The notes below the pieces were generated by a model that was not told where the DNA came from, searched no databases, and saw only the letters and a list, made by a program, of their open reading frames with translations. A stretch of DNA of 64,000 nucleotides from Pseudomonas sp. Bc-h (GTDB lineage: Bacteria > Pseudomonadota > Gammaproteobacteria > Pseudomonadales > Pseudomonadaceae), in the NCBI RefSeq assembly GCF_002080045.1, contig NZ_MUIN01000003.1, positions 131,501 to 195,500 on the forward strand, in the 5' to 3' direction. Positions 32,574-40,320 of this stretch are shown piece after piece. The translations under genes and the position numbers were made by a program. Within the stretch, counting starts at the first letter, position 1; each line of letters opens with the position of its first letter.

Positions 32574-33573
32574 TTTTCACGTCATCCCCGGCGCGGTGAT
32601 CAAGGAGCTGCTCGACAGCCAGGCGCACACCATGGTCGCCCGCGTCGAGCAGGTTTACCTGCAGCATCACGATGGGCAGACCCTTAATCCGGACAGCTAT
32701 TTTCTGCGTTTTCCAACGCAACCCGCCAACCGCATCATCGCATTGCCGGCATCGCTGGAAGGCGAGGACGCCGTGGCCGGCATCAAATGGATTTCCAGTT
32801 TCCCGGGCAACGTTGCGCAGCAGAAACCCCGGGCCTCGGCGGTCGTCATTCTCAACGATCGCGAGACCGGTTATCCCTACGCCTGTCTTGAGGGTGCGCA
32901 GATCAGTGCGGTGAGAACGGCCGCTTCGGCTGTGTCAGGGGCTTATTGGCTCAACGGTCAGTCGCACAAGGCAGCATCCGTGGGCTTTATCGGCGCAGGC
33001 GTCATTGCTCGGAACATCGCCCGAATGCTGGCTGTGGAAAACTGGGAGATCGAGCAGGCTGTTGTGCATGACTTCGATGATGCATCGGCCGAGGCTCTGA
33101 CCGGTTACGTACAGCAGATCGACTTATGCACAGCCCGCACCGGAACGCTCGAGCAAGCACTGGCGGCCGATCTGGTGATCTTCGCGACCACGGCTGGCGA
33201 GCCGTACGTTAAGCCGCCGATGGGTTTTCGGCCCGGCCAGGTGGTGTTGAACATCTCGCTGCGGGACATCGCACCGCAGTTATTGCTGGCAGCCAACAAC
33301 TTCTGCGACGACGTCGAACATTGCATGAAGGCCAACACCTCGCCGCATCTGGCCGAGCAGCTCACTGGAAACAGAGCATTCATGAACGGCACGCTGGCGG
33401 GCTTGATTCGTGGCGAGGTCGAGCCGGATCCGACCAAGGCTTCGATCTTCTCGCCCTTCGGTTTGGGAGTGCTGGATCTGGCGCTGAGCAAATTCATCGT
33501 CGACACCGCGCTCGCTGAATCGCGCGCTGTCGCTATCGATTCGTTCTTCGGAGAAACGCTGAGATGGAACTGA
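32566..33573 (+). CDS. SbnB-like ornithine-cyclodeaminase-family dehydrogenase
   Basis: A 335-residue NAD-dependent protein of the ornithine cyclodeaminase / mu-crystallin family. The dinucleotide-binding fold is VGFIGAGVIARNIARML near residue 139, preceded by the conserved SAVRTAASAVSGAYWL. Length equals SbnB (about 336). It is translationally coupled to the SbnA-like gene and to the next gene (10-base overlap). The inferred reaction is oxidative hydrolysis of the SbnA adduct to L-2,3-diaminopropionate and 2-oxoglutarate. Confidence 0.85.
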   Translation: MSDFHVIPGAVIKELLDSQAHTMVARVEQVYLQHHDGQTLNPDSYFLRFPTQPANRIIALPASLEGEDAVAGIKWISSFPGNVAQQKPRASAVVILNDRETGYPYACLEGAQISAVRTAASAVSGAYWLNGQSHKAASVGFIGAGVIARNIARMLAVENWEIEQAVVHDFDDASAEALTGYVQQIDLCTARTGTLEQALAADLVIFATTAGEPYVKPPMGFRPGQVVLNISLRDIAPQLLLAANNFCDDVEHCMKANTSPHLAEQLTGNRAFMNGTLAGLIRGEVEPDPTKASIFSPFGLGVLDLALSKFIVDTALAESRAVAIDSFFGETLRWN

Positions 33574-35369
33574 GCACTGCACTGCCCAAGGAAAGATTCG
33601 TTGCCACTGGCCCCGAAAAGCCCGTGATCAGAATCGGCATTGTCGGCTGCGGCTCCCGTGGCCTGGCCGTGCTGGAGCGGCTGTGTGCATTGGCTGGCGC
33701 GGGCGAACGGCGTGTCGAGATCAGTGTCTTCGACCCGCATCGACCAGGCCCGGGCCTGCATTCGGTGGAGCAACCGCAATACCTGATGCTCAACACCGTG
33801 GCGTCGCAGATCTCGATGTTTCCCGATCAGGCCGCGTTGGGTGGGTTTAGCGGTCGCCAAGGGCCGAATTTTTATGAGTGGTGCCTGCGATTCAAGCCCG
33901 AGCGCGCAGTGCGCCCCAACGAGTTTCTTCCCAGGCCGTGGCTCGGAGAATATCTGGCCTGGACCTACGACGAAGTCATTCGCACGCTGCCCGAGTCTGT
34001 AAAGCTGGTCCATCACGCCCAGGTTGTGGATAACATAGAGCACACGGATCTGGGCGGATTCGTATTGTCCACAGGCGAAGGGCAACGCCATCAGGTCGAC
34101 TGGTTGTTGATCACCGTGGGCCATGCACAAGCACCTGAACTCTGCGATAACCAGGACGGTGCAACCAGGCGCTTCAATGCTTATCCACAGCCCCGCTCGC
34201 TGAAGGCGATTTCATCCACAGATGTTGTGGGCGTGGAAGGACTCGGGCTCTCAGCGATGGATGTCGTCGCTGGCCTGACCGTGGGCAGAGGGGGGCGCTT
34301 TGTACAAGCTCCGGAGGGTTTGAGTTATGAGCCATCCGGCCATGAGCCCCGCGTTTTAATGTATTCACGAAGCGGTCTGCCGTATCGCACCCGGCCTGAC
34401 ATCTCGCCCCACCGCACGGGTACATCCGCGCTTATCTTTACCTTGTCAGCCGTCGCCGATCTTCGCGCCCGCCAACCTCGAGGGCTGGATTTCGAGGCCC
34501 AGGTGCTGCCGCTGCTCAAGGCGGAAATGTACGTGGAGTACTTCGGCATGATCGCGGCGCTGCACGGCGAATCCTCGGCGCGGGTGAAATCAGAGGTGGC
34601 GACCGCGTTCCTGTTGGGCGAGCTTGAAGAAAAGGCTCAGGAACTGGCTGAACGCCATGGCGTGCCGATGCTGGACGAAAGCGCCTTCAATCCCCGACAT
34701 CTGAAAGCTCCTGTGGATAATTATGCGCAGTGGGTGCGGGAGTTTATTGAAGCGGACTTACAGGAGAGCATCGCCGATCTTGATCACAGTCCTTTCAAGG
34801 CTGCGGTGGAGGTCTGGAGAAGCTGCCGTGAACAACTACGCCGAGTTGTGGATAACCAAGGCCTGACGCCAGAGTCGCACAAGGTTTTTTTCAGAGAATA
34901 CGCGCCGTTGGTGAACCGCATGGTGGCGGGGCCACAAAAGGAGCGGCATCAGGAACTGCTGGCGCTGGCGGATGCCGGTGTTCTGCAATGGGTTCATGGA
35001 TCGAAAGTCATGCACAGCGAGACGTCAGGCGCAGTGTCGGTCTATCTTTCAGGCAGTCAGCTTCTTCCACTGGATGCAGTGGTTTGCGCCCACGTCAGCG
35101 ACAACCTGGGCGCGGTTACCCAGCCAAAAGTCATCCAGCAGCTACGTGCGAGCGGAATTATCCACAGCCTGAATTCTGATGATGAGGTCGTGTACGTAGA
35201 CAGCCATGGCAAGGCCCAGCCGAATCTGTGGATAACCGGGCCGATCGTGGAAGGTGCCACTTACTACAATCACTACGTACCCTCGTCAGGAAGTTATTCT
35301 CGGGCGTTTGTAGATGCGGACCGGATTGCGCGGGAGATGTTGGGCATTTCCATGCTGCTTAGGGTTTGA
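33564..35369 (+). CDS. FAD/NAD(P)-binding protein, last gene of the biosynthetic operon
   Basis: A 601-residue protein with an N-terminal dinucleotide-binding domain (IGIVGCGSRGLAVLERL, residues about 23-40), then FDPHRPGPGLHSVEQPQYLMLNT and a further FAD-type segment. The pattern fits the NAD_binding_9 (FAD-NAD(P)-binding) family. Such proteins occur in secondary-metabolite loci and are mostly uncharacterised. The reaction is unknown; oxidation of a hydrazine to an azo, hydrazone or diazo group would be consistent but is speculation. Translation is coupled to the SbnB-like gene by a 10-base overlap. The coding sequence contains six exact DnaA boxes. Confidence 0.72.
   Translation: MELSTALPKERFVATGPEKPVIRIGIVGCGSRGLAVLERLCALAGAGERRVEISVFDPHRPGPGLHSVEQPQYLMLNTVASQISMFPDQAALGGFSGRQGPNFYEWCLRFKPERAVRPNEFLPRPWLGEYLAWTYDEVIRTLPESVKLVHHAQVVDNIEHTDLGGFVLSTGEGQRHQVDWLLITVGHAQAPELCDNQDGATRRFNAYPQPRSLKAISSTDVVGVEGLGLSAMDVVAGLTVGRGGRFVQAPEGLSYEPSGHEPRVLMYSRSGLPYRTRPDISPHRTGTSALIFTLSAVADLRARQPRGLDFEAQVLPLLKAEMYVEYFGMIAALHGESSARVKSEVATAFLLGELEEKAQELAERHGVPMLDESAFNPRHLKAPVDNYAQWVREFIEADLQESIADLDHSPFKAAVEVWRSCREQLRRVVDNQGLTPESHKVFFREYAPLVNRMVAGPQKERHQELLALADAGVLQWVHGSKVMHSETSGAVSVYLSGSQLLPLDAVVCAHVSDNLGAVTQPKVIQQLRASGIIHSLNSDDEVVYVDSHGKAQPNLWITGPIVEGATYYNHYVPSSGSYSRAFVDADRIAREMLGISMLLRV
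34025..35235. repeat. Cluster of six exact DnaA boxes inside a coding sequence
   Basis: TTATCCACA occurs exactly at 34181-34189 and 35158-35166 (plus) and, as TGTGGATAA, at 34025-34033, 34712-34720, 34847-34855 and 35227-35235 (minus). One more with a single mismatch is at 34212-34220. Most are flanked as GTTATCCACAG or its complement. No AT-rich unwinding tract accompanies them. The density equals that of oriC itself and suggests a DnaA-binding or titration locus (inference). Confidence 0.65.
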
Positions 35370-35439
35370 GATCAGCTTGGGGCTGAGTGCCATCGAACAT
35401 GTGGCAAGGCATTGTTTGAAGAGAACGCGTCACCTGGAT

Positions 35440-36055
35440 TTAGAACGGCCTTTGTTCCAAGGTTGCGATAACTTGCTGCTGGGCATGCATCCACTGCGCG
35501 CAGACAGAGCAGCGAGCTTTGACCAAGTGCTGAATGACTCGAAAATCATCGAGAAGGTTGCGAGCAAAAATCGGTTCGTGATGCGCGATTCGATTTCTCA
35601 ATAACCTGATCTTATTCAGATCTTCGAAAATGTCTTTGCGATGTTCGGCTGTCGTTCGGGTCACGTCCAAGTTGGGTAGTACCCGTTTAAGGTGTCGATT
35701 CCAGAGGCGGTGATCGTGTCGGGTGGTAAACATTATTTCCCAAAACACGAACTTGAGCTCGGCGATGACCTGTCCGGTAGTTGTCATTTTTTTGCGCACA
35801 GCCTGCAGATCGCCAAGGGCGTTATAGCCCGGACCTGCCTGCCGTGGCAGGCTTCGCTCGAAGCCTGAATTCCAAGGCCATAAAGGGGCCATGTGTAGAC
35901 TCGAGGGCCTCGGCAACAGCATTACGTACAACCACCTCGCAGATATGCAGAGGTGTGAGCAGGGCGCCGCAAATACGAGCATTCCACGCATACAGGGCTA
36001 ACGCCGCAGCTGGGTCACGACCTGTGGAGACCGCTCGGGCTTCATAAGTGGACAT
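35440..36055 (-). pseudogene. Abi-like (abortive infection family) gene with a frameshift
   Basis: Two reading frames join to one Abi-like protein. The upstream frame from 36055 reads MSTYEARAVSTGRDPAAALA and ends in the block RNAVAEALESTHGP. The downstream frame continues PWNSGFERSLP, then TTGQVIAELKFVFWEIMF and LLRNRIAHHEPIF. Removing one base in the C/T run at about 35888-35893 would restore a continuous protein. This is either a real one-base insertion that inactivates the gene or a sequencing error. The family has RNase-like (HEPN-type RNxxxH) features: RNRIAH is intact in the downstream part. Confidence 0.7.
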
Positions 36056-36188
36056 TCGAGCAGGTGAGAGTGCTGTCTTGACTGCGCAAGGTATCGGCAT
36101 TGACCTGTGGAGCCTATATCCATATAGTTTTCGCACTAGCCACGGGACACGCGGGTGCATGCACCTCCCCCCGAGGACAGACGAAGCA

Positions 36189-36217
36189 AAAAAGAACCCC
36201 GCCTCATGGCGGGGTTC
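36189..36217 (-). terminator. Rho-independent terminator, minus strand
   Basis: GAACCCCGCC (36194-36203) and GGCGGGGTTC (36208-36217) form a perfect ten-base stem with a TCAT loop. Six A residues at 36188-36193 make a T-tract on the minus strand, so it ends leftward transcription coming from the solute-binding-protein gene. The segment 36218-36335 holds nothing else I can identify. Confidence 0.85.
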
Positions 36218-36335
36218 TTCGTTTATGAAGCGCATTATACGTTTGCGTACCTACCCAGGTGCGCTACGGAAATACTGACTGGTGCTGTCAGAAAAATCCC
36301 GATGTTCGCCGTCAACACACCTCACTACTCAGCAA

Positions 36336-37085
36336 CTATTTCGTCGGCAAATAGTGCCGCCTGATGCTGTCCAGCTCGCCGCTGCTGCGCAGCTTTTCGA
36401 TGGCGCGGTTGATTTGTGGCAGCCATGAGGCGTACTGAGGCTGGAGCTTGAACACCAGGGGCGCTTCGCTGAGTTTGGCGCCCTGATGGAACTGGGCAGG
36501 GTTCAGGTGGTTGCTGGCCACCAGCGCATCGAAGATGTCGTCGACCATGGCGATTGCATCGACTCGACGGCTCTGCAGCAATTTGATCAACGCATCGTCC
36601 TGTGAAGTTTCCAGCCGGCTCAGTCGGTGGTTCGCGATGGCTGGATCCAGCGCCCAGTAGGTATAGCCGCGGACCATGCCAATGGTCAGGTTGTTCAGTT
36701 GCTGTATGGATTGCCCGCGTGCGGGGTGGTCGATGAGGAAATACAGGTGCTCGTTGACGATGGAGTAGGGTCTGGAAAACACGTAATGCTGCTGTTCTTC
36801 AGGGCTGTTCCAGATCCGCGCATCGGCATAATTCATGTCGATCTCGCCCTTTTGCAGCATCGACTGCAGGCGGTTGACCGGGTAGGTGACGAAGGTAACG
36901 TCCAGGTTGGCGAGTTGCATGACGCGTCGTGCGATGTCGACAGAAACGCCCAACAAGTGGCCGTTGTCGTCTTCGTAGGCGTAAGGCTTCCACTGCGCGC
37001 CACCGGCCACATAGGGGCCTGCCGCAACGGGCAAGGCAAACAGCCAGAGCAAGCACACGCTGATCAGTCGGCGTCGAACCGCCAT
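36336..37085 (-). CDS. Extracytoplasmic solute-binding protein, family 3
   Basis: A 249-residue exported protein. The signal peptide MAVRRRLISVCLLWLFALPVAAG is cleaved near residue 22. The SBP_bac_3 domain begins GAQWKPYAYEDDNGHLLGVSVDIARRV and continues to the C terminus. GAGGGA fits the second of two adjacent ATG codons (37085) best; 37088 is the other. No permease or ATPase genes are adjacent, so it may serve an unlinked amino-acid transporter or act as an orphan sensor. Confidence 0.88.
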   Translation of the reverse strand: MAVRRRLISVCLLWLFALPVAAGPYVAGGAQWKPYAYEDDNGHLLGVSVDIARRVMQLANLDVTFVTYPVNRLQSMLQKGEIDMNYADARIWNSPEEQQHYVFSRPYSIVNEHLYFLIDHPARGQSIQQLNNLTIGMVRGYTYWALDPAIANHRLSRLETSQDDALIKLLQSRRVDAIAMVDDIFDALVASNHLNPAQFHQGAKLSEAPLVFKLQPQYASWLPQINRAIEKLRSSGELDSIRRHYLPTK

Positions 37086-37190
37086 CATTCCCTCGGGCCG
37101 GGTCCTGTAAAGACGACTAGCGTATCAGTGCTAAATGTCGCTGATATGTCGCAATGCCACTATTTGCAGGCGGCTTCACGAAAATCCCAT

Positions 37191-37223
37191 AAAAAAGCCC
37201 GCGCTGACGGGGGCAGGCGGGCG
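37191..37223 (-). terminator. Probable terminator after the glycoside hydrolase gene
   Basis: On the minus strand a GC-rich stem (GCCCGC...GCGGGC with an inner CTG/CAG pair) is followed by six T. It lies 17 bases beyond the glycoside hydrolase stop. Confidence 0.65.
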
Positions 37224-37239
37224 TTTGAGTTTAAAAAGC

Positions 37240-38523
37240 TCAAGATCCGGGGCTCAGGCGGATGATCTTGGGGAATTCGGTGAGCGTGACGGGCGCGGAA
37301 CACTGCTCGCCGTTGCAGACCCATTTTTGCAGGCTGTCGATCATTCCCTTGGCAGCTGCTGCTGTGTCGAGGATACGCACCGGCGCGTTTTTCATTGCCG
37401 TCGCAGTGACGTGCTCATCGCGCGGACGGCCTGTCGCCCACGCCACCATCACCCGTTCGCGTCCGTCGCTGAACGCCAGCTTGTAGACGTTATCGGCCTG
37501 CAAACTGTTGCTGGGGTCATAGCTGAAGTCGCGAAGGTAAGGGCTGATCGCTTCAAGAATCGGATAGGCAGGCTTGGGACTCAGGTCGATATTGAGCAGG
37601 CCGAAATTGTGCTCCTGATCGTCTCGCGCGGTGCCGTCATTGATCAGGTCGTACCACCACATGCCCTTGATGTTGGGCACGGTGCGGGCCAGAAAATAGG
37701 CGCGTGCCAGATAAGCCGACTGCCGCACTGCGCTGATGCCGCAGTTGCCTTCGTGGCTTGGCCAGGCCATTTCGGTGAGGTACAACGGCACCGGCTTGCC
37801 GGCCTTGCTGCTGAATCGGCGGTCCAGATCGCGCAGCCAGTTGATCCAGCTTTCCGGCGTGTTGTGATCGCGACCTTCGCAATGCACATACGGGTGTAGC
37901 GAGATGCCGTCGGCGTACTTGAGCACGCCAGCGGCAAGTATTCGATCAACGAAACCACCTTTTATGCCTGCCGAAGTGACAGCCCCGGCAAGGATCTTCG
38001 CCTGTGGGTTGTTCTTGCGAATGATCGGAGCGGCGTCTTTCACCAGTGCCACGTAATCGCTGCTCAAGCGGGCATCGCTCGGGCCTTCGATGTCCCACTC
38101 GTTCCAGACCTCGTAGTACTGCACCGGATTGCCCAACTGGCGAGTGGTGTAGTCGACGTAGTTCAGATACGGGATTTTGATGTCCGGTTTGCGTGGCTTG
38201 GCGTTGCCGTTGAAGGAGGTGCCGTAGCCCAGAATCACCATGGGGCTGAGATTCAGCGCGCTGGCGGTGTTAAGCCAGGCGCGCCACTGCGGGATGATCC
38301 GCAGTTCTTTGGGCGTCGGTTCGGCAGTGGACCAGAATGCATCGTCACGCACCGAGGTGATTCCCGCTGCGGTCGCCAGTTCAAGGCTGCGCAGAGGCTG
38401 CGACAGGTTGTTCATTGAGTGGGTAGCGACGCCGACTATGAACGGGTCGGCAGTGGCAAAACGCGTGACGATCAGGCAGATCAGTAACAGCAGGCTTCTG
38501 CGGCCAATACTCAATACATTCAT
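37240..38523 (-). CDS. Exported glycoside hydrolase (PslG/GH39-like clan A)
   Basis: A 427-residue protein with a signal peptide (MNVLSIGRRSLLLLICLIVTRFATA, cleavage near residue 25). A TIM-barrel follows with the clan A catalytic pair: general acid in YYEVWNEWD (near residue 145) and nucleophile in LYLTEMAWPS (near 250). The architecture resembles PslG, a periplasmic hydrolase of exopolysaccharide. The gene starts 1 base after the stop of a polymerase/ligase-like gene on the same strand, so the two form an operon. A role in trimming or releasing the polymer made or ligated by that neighbour is inferred. The substrate is unknown. Confidence 0.82.
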   Translation of the reverse strand: MNVLSIGRRSLLLLICLIVTRFATADPFIVGVATHSMNNLSQPLRSLELATAAGITSVRDDAFWSTAEPTPKELRIIPQWRAWLNTASALNLSPMVILGYGTSFNGNAKPRKPDIKIPYLNYVDYTTRQLGNPVQYYEVWNEWDIEGPSDARLSSDYVALVKDAAPIIRKNNPQAKILAGAVTSAGIKGGFVDRILAAGVLKYADGISLHPYVHCEGRDHNTPESWINWLRDLDRRFSSKAGKPVPLYLTEMAWPSHEGNCGISAVRQSAYLARAYFLARTVPNIKGMWWYDLINDGTARDDQEHNFGLLNIDLSPKPAYPILEAISPYLRDFSYDPSNSLQADNVYKLAFSDGRERVMVAWATGRPRDEHVTATAMKNAPVRILDTAAAAKGMIDSLQKWVCNGEQCSAPVTLTEFPKIIRLSPGS

Positions 38524-38524
38524 T

Positions 38525-39829
38525 TCAGCTCAGGCCCGGCAGGCCGCTCCATTGGGGCAGCTCCCGGGGCTTTGGGACGGCGGTTCTTACCTGCGACCTC
38601 GCATTGAGCGCATGCCCGATGGCCATGCCAAGAAACAGGTTCGCCAGCGTCACCTCAAGCGTGTCAGTGGTCCAGCTGACGATACAGATGCAGAAACCGG
38701 TCGCGAGCATGGCGCGGCCGTAGCGCGTGACGCTGTCCGCCAGGATGAAGAACAGCGGGATATGCAGCGTGTACAGAAACAACCCCGCGAGGCCAAAGGT
38801 TGCCCACAGATAGACCACGGTGCTGTCGGAGACCATGAAAATGTCGGCGCCGACCACAGGAAACGCCGCGACGGCGCTGCCCACCAGCCCGAAACCCGCG
38901 CCGGTGTATTCACGGTTTTCGCTCATCAGCTCGCGGATTACGTTCGGCCAGGTGTTGACCAGGCGGTCGTAGATCGAGGACAGGGAAGTGGCGGCCGATA
39001 CCTTGTTCGGATCGAAGTCGAACGCCATGGCTATGAACGGCAGCGACATGCCCAACAAGACCGCAGCAACGATGGCGCCGCGCGTGGTCCAGCGGAACTG
39101 GGTGATCATCAAAAGCCCCGCCCCGCCAATAAACGCCAGAGCCGGCGCCTTGCTGGTGGTCAGTACCACGCCAGCGAAACCGATGGCGCAGACCCCCAGC
39201 ACCAGCAGTCTTGAGCGCAGGGTCGCCATCAGATACAGGCTGAAGATCGAGATGATGATCGCCAGGGCGCTGGAAATCCGTGCGAATCCGGCGGGCCGGT
39301 CCGCCTCCTCCGATGCCCACGTGGTGTTGGCGCTCAGCTCGGTGCCGCCGATGCTGTAGCTGTAGCCCTTCCAGGGCAGGTTGGTGTACTTGTCCAGGGC
39401 GATACCTGCCAACGACGCCAGCAGCGCGAAGGCGATAGCCCACATGAACAGGCGTTTATGCCGAGTGATCTGATCGCCGCAGGCCAGGCCGAACAGCAAT
39501 GGGCTGATGCCATACAAGGCGAAGGCGAAGTTGCCCGCGCCCGCACCGTTGAGCGCGGCCCAGCCTGCTGAAAGCAGCAGTACCAGGAAGCTCAGCCAGA
39601 TGCCGGGGCCGGCCTTGAAACTACGCAGCTCCAGCGCAAAGAACAGCAGGCAGGCGACTTTCGGGCCGTAGAGCAGGACCGAAATCCCGGCTTTGTCCAG
39701 ATAGAAGCGCAAAGCACCGGAAAAAGTCTCGACCAGAATCAGGCTGATCGCGACCAGCACGATGGCGGTGGATTTGTCGAATGACAGCATCGACGGTTTT
39801 TCAACGTAAACGGGGGAAGTCGACATCAT
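38525..39829 (-). CDS. O-antigen ligase/polymerase-like membrane protein
   Basis: A 434-residue integral membrane protein with about ten hydrophobic helices and the large periplasmic loop typical of Wzy/WaaL proteins (around residues 290-345, containing WPNVIRELMSENREYTGAGFGLVGS). The start is taken at the MMSTSPVY codon pair (39829/39826) after GAGGGG; the frame extends to 40051 but that part is not membrane-like. Proteins of this type polymerise or ligate lipid-linked glycans. No other polysaccharide genes are beside it apart from the glycoside hydrolase. Confidence 0.82.
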   Translation of the reverse strand: MMSTSPVYVEKPSMLSFDKSTAIVLVAISLILVETFSGALRFYLDKAGISVLLYGPKVACLLFFALELRSFKAGPGIWLSFLVLLLSAGWAALNGAGAGNFAFALYGISPLLFGLACGDQITRHKRLFMWAIAFALLASLAGIALDKYTNLPWKGYSYSIGGTELSANTTWASEEADRPAGFARISSALAIIISIFSLYLMATLRSRLLVLGVCAIGFAGVVLTTSKAPALAFIGGAGLLMITQFRWTTRGAIVAAVLLGMSLPFIAMAFDFDPNKVSAATSLSSIYDRLVNTWPNVIRELMSENREYTGAGFGLVGSAVAAFPVVGADIFMVSDSTVVYLWATFGLAGLFLYTLHIPLFFILADSVTRYGRAMLATGFCICIVSWTTDTLEVTLANLFLGMAIGHALNARSQVRTAVPKPRELPQWSGLPGLS

Positions 39830-40231
39830 GGGTACAGCCCCTCGGGAGCGCTGGAATTGGAAGACAACAGCAGGCGTTGAGGAAGGAAGGGAAAACGTTG
39901 CCTGCAAGGCAAAGCTACCGCCCATCGAAGTCGGCGCGGGCCGTCGATTGAGCTGAAGAGTTGGTGTGTGTCGCGCAGAGGGGATGCCTAAAAGGGCCCT
40001 CTCGAGCGGCGTGACAGGGGATATATCAGCGTCAGATGCAGGGGCTGTCAATCAATTAGTCAAAATTTCGGACAGGTTAGACGCTTATAAAAAATCTGAA
40101 TTTGTAAGTCGTTGATTTAATTAAAAGATGTAAATTTGACGCTGGTAAGTGGAACGGAAAATGAGCCTTAGAGGGCAGTGCCTATGACTCATTTTCGTTA
40201 CAGCGCGGGAATAAACAGCTGTGCGCGGTCT
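39830..40231. promoter_or_regulatory. Leader of the ligase/hydrolase operon
   Basis: About 400 bases without a convincing gene. From 40050 to 40140 the sequence is strongly AT-rich (TTAATTAAAAGATGTAAATT and similar) and probably contains the operon promoter. That leaves a long 5' leader of about 200 bases. I recognise no riboswitch or specific operator. Confidence 0.4.
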
Positions 40232-40307
40232 GATCTGTAGCAGCTTGGCTTGCCAGCGGTAGCGATTTCAACATCGCCACCGCCGGCAAGCCGTACTGGT
40301 ACAGATC
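40232..40307. repeat. REP-type palindrome downstream of opgD
   Basis: A 76-base imperfect inverted repeat: GATCTGTA (40232-40239) with TACAGATC (40300-40307) at the outside. Inside are GGCTTGCC (40247-40254) and GGCAAGCC (40285-40292), with GCGAT/ATCGC at the centre. It shares the GGCTTGCC...GCGGT...GGCAAGCC core with the element at 53,480. It lies 14 bases past the opgD stop and probably ends its transcript. Confidence 0.75.
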
Positions 40308-40320
40308 GCATGTGATCAAA

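Noticed and set aside
30199..35369. Siderophore cluster (PvdA-like hydroxylase with SbnA/SbnB)
   Set aside because: There is no NRPS, NIS synthetase, TonB receptor or Fur-type box; the cupin and MetRS-like genes fit hydrazine formation better.
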